From assembly GCA_048772705.1 (NCBI GenBank), contig JBLWGC010000043.1, positions 186,001 through 250,000 of the forward strand: 64,000 bases of DNA, given 5' to 3'. The stretch's first letter is position 1; each line of letters starts with the position of its first letter. The translations under genes and the position numbers were made by a program. This document shows, in pieces, positions 56,401-64,000 of this stretch. A model generated the notes under the pieces. That model searched no databases. It was not told the origin of the DNA and saw only the letters and a list, made by a program, of their open reading frames with translations. The DNA is from Leidyana gryllorum EB-2025a. Taxonomy: Eukaryota; Apicomplexa.

Positions 56401-59400
56401 AGCTCGATGCAACACAAGGAAAGTCGGAAGGGTCCGATAGCCATACGCTCCTGTGTTTCTCCAACACCCAGAAGACGGGGCATACGACCCCCCTCAGACT
56501 TTGCGGAGTGTCTCGACACCCAAAACCCATTCTCCTCCTTTCTCTTCTGGCTGGCGCTTTGTGGCGGCTTCTCACGACGCATGGTGAGTGGCTTAGCGGC
56601 GCAGTCTCCAATATTGAGTGATCGTTCCCAGTTCGCCCTCGCCATTAAGAGGGAAGAGGCTATGTGGTCTGGACGCTTCCATCCGTTGATGAGTCTTCTG
56701 AGTCCTGAGTTGGGGAGACAGTACCTTGACACCCGGCTTCATGGGGGACTAGAGCAGGCGGACTTGAAGATTGAAATATCGGCTGTACTGCACGATCTAA
56801 TCTTAAGAAGTCATGTGGTCGCTCGGTCTCGGAAGTCTGCAGGAGATTATCAGTGGTCGATCAACTCACATAGGCCAGAGTACTGGGACTGGATGGTCAT
56901 CTACAAGATTGTGGCGATCGTCATGCTGACGTCCTTAGCTCACGTCCAGGACAGCGACGTATTATTGCTCTTCATTCAAGGGATTGCTGAGTGAGTTGTT
57001 TCTTTTGTGATGAGTTGTGTGTTCGAGCACATTGGGTGGTGGTCCCTTGATCGACGGGGCTGTGTGTTTATTCAATTTTTGGTCCCTTGCAGCTACTGCT
57101 GGCCTTCGCAGGTGTCGCACCAGTCGCCAAAAGCCCGGAAGGAGGTCTTGTCGTCCACTGATGCGGTCTTTGCCTTCCCTGCAGTGGTCAGTATCCTTCT
57201 AATGCGGATGGCGCAACATCATGTGGGCCAAGAGAAAGGATTTCCCTCAAAACTAGACGACTTCCATACAACTTTCATCCGAAGAATTCGAACGTCCACC
57301 ACCAAACGTCTGGCGAATATGGTAGACGCCCAGGAGCTGAACCATCGGGGTCTCGAGTCTGTGCTGAGTGTTCTTATTCACCTATTGAATGGTGGCGAAT
57401 CTGAACAGTGAGTAGAAGCCTTTTGCGAGGGCCGCGGTCTATATAGTCTCTCCAGAAACGTGTTGGTTCTCAAGCATCTCAAGCGTCTGGTACACGATCG
57501 CAGCGATGAACTGTCGTTGTTCGAAATTCGGTTGCTAACTATCGCCCTGTCGCCTTGCGTAGAGCGAGGGCACTTTGAGTTGCTCGTGCTGGTAGGGAGG
57601 GATTGTCCGGCGACCTAATCATTCTCCACCCACCCCTCTGTGTTTGGCTCAGATGCTTGACGTGCTTCGTGACCCCCTTAAGACATACAGTGTTCTGTGC
57701 ATCGTCCGGGACCAATACCTGGACACTAATGTGGAACGAGGCGGCTGGGGCACACAAGTTGGCAAAGAACTGGAGCAGTTCTTGCGTCTACTACTCAAGT
57801 TGCATAGAAGGTTCACCCTCGCTCTCAGTTCGGAGGAATCCAGGAAAAACGCCATTGCTCGCCCACATCTGCCGCTGGCGTACCGGATGGCGCTATCTGT
57901 CACCGAGTGGCACCTCTATCGGTTGTCGAATGCGTGCCGGATGCTCCCTGTGATCGATATCGTAACACACCCTGTGACGGGGAATATGTTCTCTTTCGGA
58001 GAGCTGTGGAACGGTCAAGTGCTACCCTGGAGTCTAAGGTGGGATTGAGGTTCATGTGGCTTCATAGTGTATACAGACGCGCTCTCATGTCGAAACTCGA
58101 CATATTCCCACAAGGAGAGGTCGTTGAGGGCTTGCGAGCTTGGTTACAGCACTATGCTCTCGGGTCACTTCCGCCGACGGCCCCCCTCAGTCTTCGCGCT
58201 GAATGCTACTCCGTCTTTGTGAAGATGGCCCTCGAGTGGCTCAACAAGGTGCCTATGATTGATCTGGATTACCAAGTGGGCGTCTCCCCTTACAGTATGG
58301 ACAATTTCTCCTTTGGGAAACGAGTAGTCTTGGCCACTGTGAACACACGGGACCGATCTTTCAGCATCTCGAGCAGTCGCCCACAAGTAACTTCAAATCT
58401 GAACCGTCGCAGTCTGCGGGTCCCAATGCAAACCTGGTCGTCGAGTATGGGTAGCTCGAGCTCTGGTTCCTCCAGCCGGGTTCGTCTGAGAGTGCGAGTG
58501 AAGCGTTCACGGGTAGACGGAGTGAATCGGCGGCTTTGGTCCTGCTCCGATGTGCTGGATAGCTCCCCCAGTGGACTGCCCTATCACCTCCACGTCCAAC
58601 TGGGGCCAGATAGAGATGTGGAGCAAATACCAGTATTGATGCGCACCATGGCTGTTCCTGGCGACACTTTAGTTGAATTCCTGCAAGAAATCAATCCTTT
58701 ACCATTGAACGAAAGACATCAACACTGGCCGACTATCAATCTGCCAGAATACGACTTTTTGTGCCCGGGGTTCCCCTCCAAGTTGCGAAGACATCTGACA
58801 CTCTCCTCGTGGTTCCATTGGCTCCGTATCCCAAACTTTATCAACGGGGCCACGACCTCGACTTTGTCCAATTGGAGTACAGATATGAATATATCGTATC
58901 TGGACTCCAACTCTGCCTGGTATATTGGCTGCGTCATCTTCCCAGAACCACTGCGCTATATGGTGACTGAGCAAGCGCAAGACCACACCGTGAGGTGTTG
59001 TTTGGCAGTACATTCAATGACCTATTTCCGGCCTGAAGGCCTGGACCCCGACGGTCCTTCGAGCCGATTGTTCTTCAATCAGTTCGGAGAACTTGGCCAG
59101 AAACCGCTATGGCACGTGGAGTATGTTGGAGTAAGCTGAGCGGGGAAGGACACACACCACACTTATAATTTTACGTCAGAGCATCGTGAAGAACTTTGGC
59201 AATGCGGAAAGTCTTCCAGGCAACTATCGCGTCGTCAACCGCGAAGGATCACGTAAGTTCGGGCCATAGATCGATTGGACGGAGAGAACAATTGACTATT
59301 GATCATAGAATTCAACTGGATCTGTGTTGAGGCGGAAGACATGCCGGGAGACTTCCATTTAGTTGGATGCACTTACATGTACCGAATAATGTTGCTCCAG

Positions 59401-60737
59401 ACTGATGAAGAGATTCAGTGGCACTGGTCGAGGCTGAACAAATTGAAACGAAAACTAAATCGCCGTCGCGAGACAGCGTTCAATGAAAGGTGGATGGGCG
59501 AAGTTCAGGAGAAGCTCGTTACCACCCATCCTCGTTTCATAGAATTACTGGATTCTTTACATAAGATTGGGATTTCGTGGAACAGGCCGCCCAATGCATG
59601 GGCTCCGGCTTCACGTAACTTTGGCGTGGGCCAGAATGGTAGTGTACTGGCCGCTCTGGCTGAGTCGGGCGTTGGGCGAGACTTCATAGTGCAAGATCTC
59701 AACTGTCTTGTTGGGACCGACCTTCTGAACCATCCTGGTGTGCTGACAAGGTTATTCGGCTTGGCTGCCGAGATTGGAGGGTGCTGGAATCCGCGAACCC
59801 GCGAGATTACCATATTAGGGTCAACACTGGGCCCGGTGGGTCATTGTTCGAATGCAAGTGTAGTGATGGCCATGCTCCATTTAGGCGACGTAAGTCTACG
59901 CAATATGATGTCGGGACCGATTTGTGACGTGTCTCCTCTGGGACCACTACCTCGACCGCCCCCCCACTAATCTTTGTTGCAGGGCGCGGTGACCCCACCT
60001 GATCACCGTAATCGCACCTACACGGCGATATCGGACGTTTGTGGACTTTCGGATCCGTTTGGCGGAGTGGACCAGCAGCAAGGGGCGCTGCTGCAGGAGT
60101 GCCCAAGTAGTCTGCTACAGAGTTCGGAGTCTCTGTTGAGTACTTGGGTTGACAGTAGGAAGGTGTGGCGTCGCAGACACAGTGCCAGCAGCACATGGTC
60201 TGCAGAAGACGTATGTTTGGGCGGCGAGGAAGAGGATTTTGAATCTTGTGAGAGTGAGTCGGATGATACGAATCGGGCGGATGTGCTTCCACACTTGTCT
60301 TGTGCTACGCTCTTTGCGGAAGAGGCATATATCGCGCAAGAGATATATGGGAGACCGTGGACATACTGGTCGATTTATGAAGGAGGACGGCGATGGAGGC
60401 AATCACGAGTGAAGAGGTGTCTGGTGAGGATGCTACCAGGGGTTGTCGACCGCTTGACATGTCCTTGCTTGGCCTTCAACACCCAACATCAACTTGTCTT
60501 ACAGCTCGTGAGTTTGGCCGCTGCGTAATTATCCTGTGTCGTGAACTCATCTCAGATCGGTATATTGCCCAACGGGGTTCTCAGTCGTAGCAGAAATGTA
60601 CTGGCAAGACTGAGGCACTTGGCGTGAGTTAACCATTGTGTGTTGGGCTTCCCAAGTCTTCCCAGTGATGAGCATCCGGAGGTTTTTGCCTCTGCAGAAA
60701 TGTGGTGGAAATGTCTGAAGCTCATGGAAGTGGCTGA
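53420..60737 (+). CDS. Giant protein of unknown family, first of a tandem pair
   Basis: Many exons on the plus strand, starting at ATG 53420 or 53426 (MRQREQRVALLVSCLGAI) and ending near 60737 (HLANVVEMSEAHGSG); about 2200 residues are expected. Segments include YLHDCRRRGLLSWIMYCVRA, LSCLARLWSRDFLRNTK, WLELVKSPTWLANELQN, LLKLIRLLLSGISTAFGMIG, NLVVGDIAGLRFCYAVAKAG and, near the C-terminus, NYRVVNREGS and HLVGCTYMYRIMLLQ. It looks helical and soluble, except for hydrophobic stretches near 54330 and 56560. I recognise no family or catalytic motif. The downstream gene is a clear paralogue over at least the first ~900 residues. Exon junctions are only partly resolved. Confidence 0.65.
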
Positions 60738-60966
60738 ATGGAATGTGGACTACATGTAAGGGTCTTGGGGGTTGTTAGGCTTGCACAAGTTTGCAGACAT
60801 TCTTTCATCCAAATGATCACGTCAATCCAAGGGCAATCAGAAATACACCAACGGATAAGTGTGGTGGAAGTCATGGGTGTGTGGGATACGTTGGACCTAG
60901 CTTGGAGATCTATTCGAGCTGAACAGTAGAAGTGGTTTTGTTGTTGTTTTTCTTGCTGGGGAGGGG
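60738..60966. other. Spacer between the tandem giant genes
   Basis: About 230 bp with no supported gene. The start of the second paralogue at 60967 is chosen by alignment with the first. Confidence 0.5.
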
Positions 60967-63900
60967 ATGAAACGGCGCAATGTAGTAGTTTCGTTACTAG
61001 CATCTTGTCTAGAGCTGATAAACGTCAAGCTGGAGCGGTGGGGCCAGGACGATGGTCGTGAGGTATCATACTCGGAGAATGTTGCTCCCCTTTATAGGGC
61101 CCTCAGAGCAATACTGCACCATGTGAGATGGCGTGTTCAAACAACCACACAGTAAGCAGGTGACAGCGACGGACATAATACTGGCGACTAATGCTCTGCG
61201 ACTGGAACTGGAGGTGCCTCGACAGGTCTACCTCCGCGACAGCCCAAAGCGCTTATTGAGTTGGCTCGTGTACATTTTGCGAGCACCACTGATCATAGAC
61301 GATCCTGATCTCTCGCGCATTTCGCTTCAATGCATGGCTCGTTTGTGGAGCGCAACATTCTTGGAACAAGCGGAAGAGATTGTGTATTGCATTTGCCGAG
61401 CTTACAATCTGCGCTCCGTCCTTTATTCGGGCCGTCTGAACTCTTACGCTTCCACGTCCACAGGATTTCCTGACAGCTATACGACATCCCTTCTTTATGC
61501 TCAACTGGCTCTTAACCGGGCGTTCCTGAGGCAATACCTCTATCGTCTGGACGATTTCAGCAGAGCCATTTCTGTTCTGCCTTCGTCTGACAAAAACCCT
61601 CCAACTCTCACTTTCACCTCTTCCTTACTGACGACCCCGACGCCGGAAACGCAGGCCAGCACGCCGCAAGCACCGGATTGCCTCTCTGAGCAGGGGGCAG
61701 ATGCTGAGATCTGGGTAGAATTTGTGAGCTCATGCCACAGAAAGCGGCCTCGCACGAGCAAGCGAAGCGACACCCTGTTGAAACGAACTCGAACCGATGA
61801 GGCCGCCTTCCGATCAGCGTTGAGCTACGACTCGTGGCTGGATGCCGATCCCAGAGATTCCGAGAACACCAGCGACTGGGGGGAAAATGACAGTGAAGCT
61901 TACAACCCCTTGAAGATACCTCGCATCGGCCACATGGCCTCCACGAGTAATTTATTATTGGTTTATCTCCATAGGCTTGCCGGACAACTGATAGCCTCAG
62001 TACCCGATAATGATTGTAATCCTTCTGATTGGGAGAATGAACAGCAGACAAACTTTGCTGCTTCTAATTCGGGAGGTGACTCCGACTCGCTGTTGAGCGA
62101 TTTCGGAGTAAGCGAGTCGCATCAGCACGTCCGCCACGCCCGATGGTTGATGTGGCTGATCTGCGTACTCCTGATATGCGATTTTGTTATTGCTCTCACT
62201 GACTTGAGCGTTTCTACTCGTCTGGTTGACGGAAATGCGCATTATCATTTCGGGGTAGGTGACAAAGAGCCGCATTGCCCTCAGTGCACCCCATGTCTCC
62301 CCTGCGTGAGAGCCCACTGCGCCGTTTTAACCGCCAAACCTTCGACTTTATGACTCATCGACTTTTCACAATTGCTGCAGCACGTACTTTTGACACACGT
62401 TCACGATCACCGCTTGTTATCGAGAGCTTGTAGCCTAACCTACCAAGCAGCAGAGCTGGACGGCGCTTGCCCTGTGGAAAGATCCCTAGCACAGGCTGTA
62501 AGTCCGAAGTGGTCGATTGGTTATAACGTAGATTTCAGCTTCGCAGTCGATTGGGCACGCTGCTCAGGCGGTCGTTGGAGCTGGGATCTTATACCGAAAA
62601 GATTTCGGAGAAGCGGTGGGGTGTCTCGGGGTTGTGGCTGTCGCAAGTCACCCACTTGTGCTCGTTCCTGTTCCTGGATGACACTATGACTCGATGCAAG
62701 CGCATGGTACGAGCTCCACAGCAGATCAGTATTCCTCAAGCTCAAACCATCACAATGGACTGGCGACAGTCGTGTCGAGTGTGGTTGGAATTGGTACGAT
62801 GTCCACTGTGGTTGGGTGCAGAGCTGGAGGGACGGTTTCCGGCTTTTCGGCGTTTGGCCGACGCGCTGAGCTCTGCAACAACGCAACTTACATTGTTGAG
62901 ATTAATTCGATTGTCTTTCTCTACCATCTCTGCCGCGTTTGGGCTTCCCGGATTGCCCAGCAAGGGAGCTCAACTTCTCCTCAAGTTCCGCCGGTCGATG
63001 CAGAGTGTTGGTGAGATATCGGCCCGCGACTTACTGACCGGGGATGTACTCGGATTGCAGTGCTGTTATGCACTGGCGCGCGCAGGCGTTCATTTGGCAT
63101 TGCGTGAGAAGAGTTTTAAGCTTAACACGTTGTTCGCGGAAGAGTCAGATGACTCTCTTCGTTTCCGATCACTGAGATGTGTACAGCGTTTAGCTCGCAT
63201 GGGAAAGCGGATTGCAGAGAGCGGTTTGGGATTCCAAACCTGTGATGTGGAAGCGCTGAGGAGCAGGCGAGGGAAGATTCCAAGAATGACACTGTACTTG
63301 TCCGACACTATTGATGAGTGGTTATTATACGACACCATCACGCGAGGAGCCGCTTTACCCACTTTGATGGACGCTACCAGCGCCAAGAAGACGGTGATGG
63401 CTCGGTCGCGACCTCGGTCCCGGGGGCTTCAATTGGACGACGAAGTGCTCGTGGCGGTGGCTCGGCAAGCTGATCGCCAAGCCTCGGAAATACCATTGAG
63501 TCAAGCGCTGCAGCATTGTCTGCAGCTGGAGTTGGAGTCTCTCATAGCCTCCATCCAAGAAGGTGCTTCGTATTATTCAGCCGTGTGGCGAGCACCGCGT
63601 GCCAATTGCACATATGTGAAACGTGATCGATATGTGATCAACACCGTTGGCTATTATCTCCTACCCTTGTGTGTAGTCCCTCACCAACACGGGTTTCCGC
63701 CCCGCAGCTGTTGGGCGAGTCACTTGTATGACCAAATAGGTCCAGCAGCGAATGAAATCGCTATGTCAAGCGGCGGCTTTTATCGTGGGCTTTCCACACT
63801 TTCAGTAAAATTAGATCCATCTGCGAATGATGAGACAGACCAAGATCGCCGGACCCTTAGCCGGAGTTCTGCTGACATGGATGCTGCCTCTCTCGACTCT

Positions 63901-64000
63901 CTTTCCTCGCTGGGCAACTCGCGAAGTGTGGCATCGCGAGCTTTCACTGAACTACTGCAACGATCCAAACGCCCCTCGACCTTGAGCGATGTGCGGGGAC
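60967..64000 (+). CDS. Giant protein of unknown family, second of the tandem pair (partial)
   Basis: Starts at ATG 60967 (MKRRNVVVSLLASCLELI) and runs off the window. Collinear matches to the upstream gene: VYLRDSPKRLLSWLVYILRA, LQCMARLWSATFLEQAE, WLELVRCPLWLGAELEG, LLRLIRLSFSTISAAFGLPG, DLLTGDVLGLQCCYALARAG and LELESLIASIQEGASYYSAV. Introns fall at equivalent places, e.g. after the first ~60 codons and after the hydrophobic segment near 62220. One strongly hydrophobic segment (WLMWLICVLLICDFVIALT) may be a membrane helix. No known domain is recognised. At least ~950 residues lie in the window. Confidence 0.65.

Overview
This window comes from the nuclear genome of a microbial eukaryote. Genes are broken by very short introns (about 30-60 bp, mostly GTAAGT/GTGAGT donors and CAG/TAG acceptors). 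The recognisable proteins are eukaryotic: AP-1 gamma-adaptin, P4-ATPase, DHHC palmitoyltransferase, GGTase-I beta, prefoldin 6 and an Arc1/AIMP1-type tRNA-binding protein. I cannot place the clade. Integrin-beta-like and PTTG1IP-like membrane proteins argue only for a broadly distributed unicellular eukaryote.

Layout. (1) 1-5864: a Helitron-type RepHel protein on the minus strand (open for 1489 codons, running off the left edge) with a divergent 452-residue ORF starting 37 bp away. (2) 5870-19300: a repeat island. It holds an 11-bp minisatellite, proline-rich ORFs of doubtful status, a satellite with ~1.37-kb units in the order A-B-A-B-B-C, twelve copies of a 38-bp hairpin motif, an LTR-retrotransposon end with a tRNA-type primer site, and a 57-bp tandem repeat. 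(3) 19573-64000: a dense gene region.

The gene region is extremely compact and mostly alternates strand. Three convergent pairs overlap within their coding ends (36813-36825, 44583-44596, 48047-48055). One divergent pair shares its start codons (CATG at 35463-35466) and others are 14-55 bp apart. Order: IQ-motif protein (+), unknown (-), PTTG1IP-like (+), membrane-anchored S15 hydrolase (+), small unknown (-), DHHC acyltransferase (+), AP-1 gamma (-), GGTase-I beta (+), two-exon membrane protein (-), P4 flippase (-), small unknown (+), Arc1/AIMP1-like (-), prefoldin 6 (+), integrin-beta-like protein (+), subtilisin (-), alpha/beta hydrolase (-), then two tandem giant paralogues of no recognised family (+), the second cut by the right edge.

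Functionally the second half is rich in membrane-traffic and membrane-modification genes: AP-1, P4 flippase, S-acylation and prenylation. I see no evidence that they form one pathway. The most unusual material is the repeat island (satellite, hairpin motif, LTR end, Helitron), the ear-less AP-1 gamma with a clathrin box inside the trunk, and the tandem giant genes.
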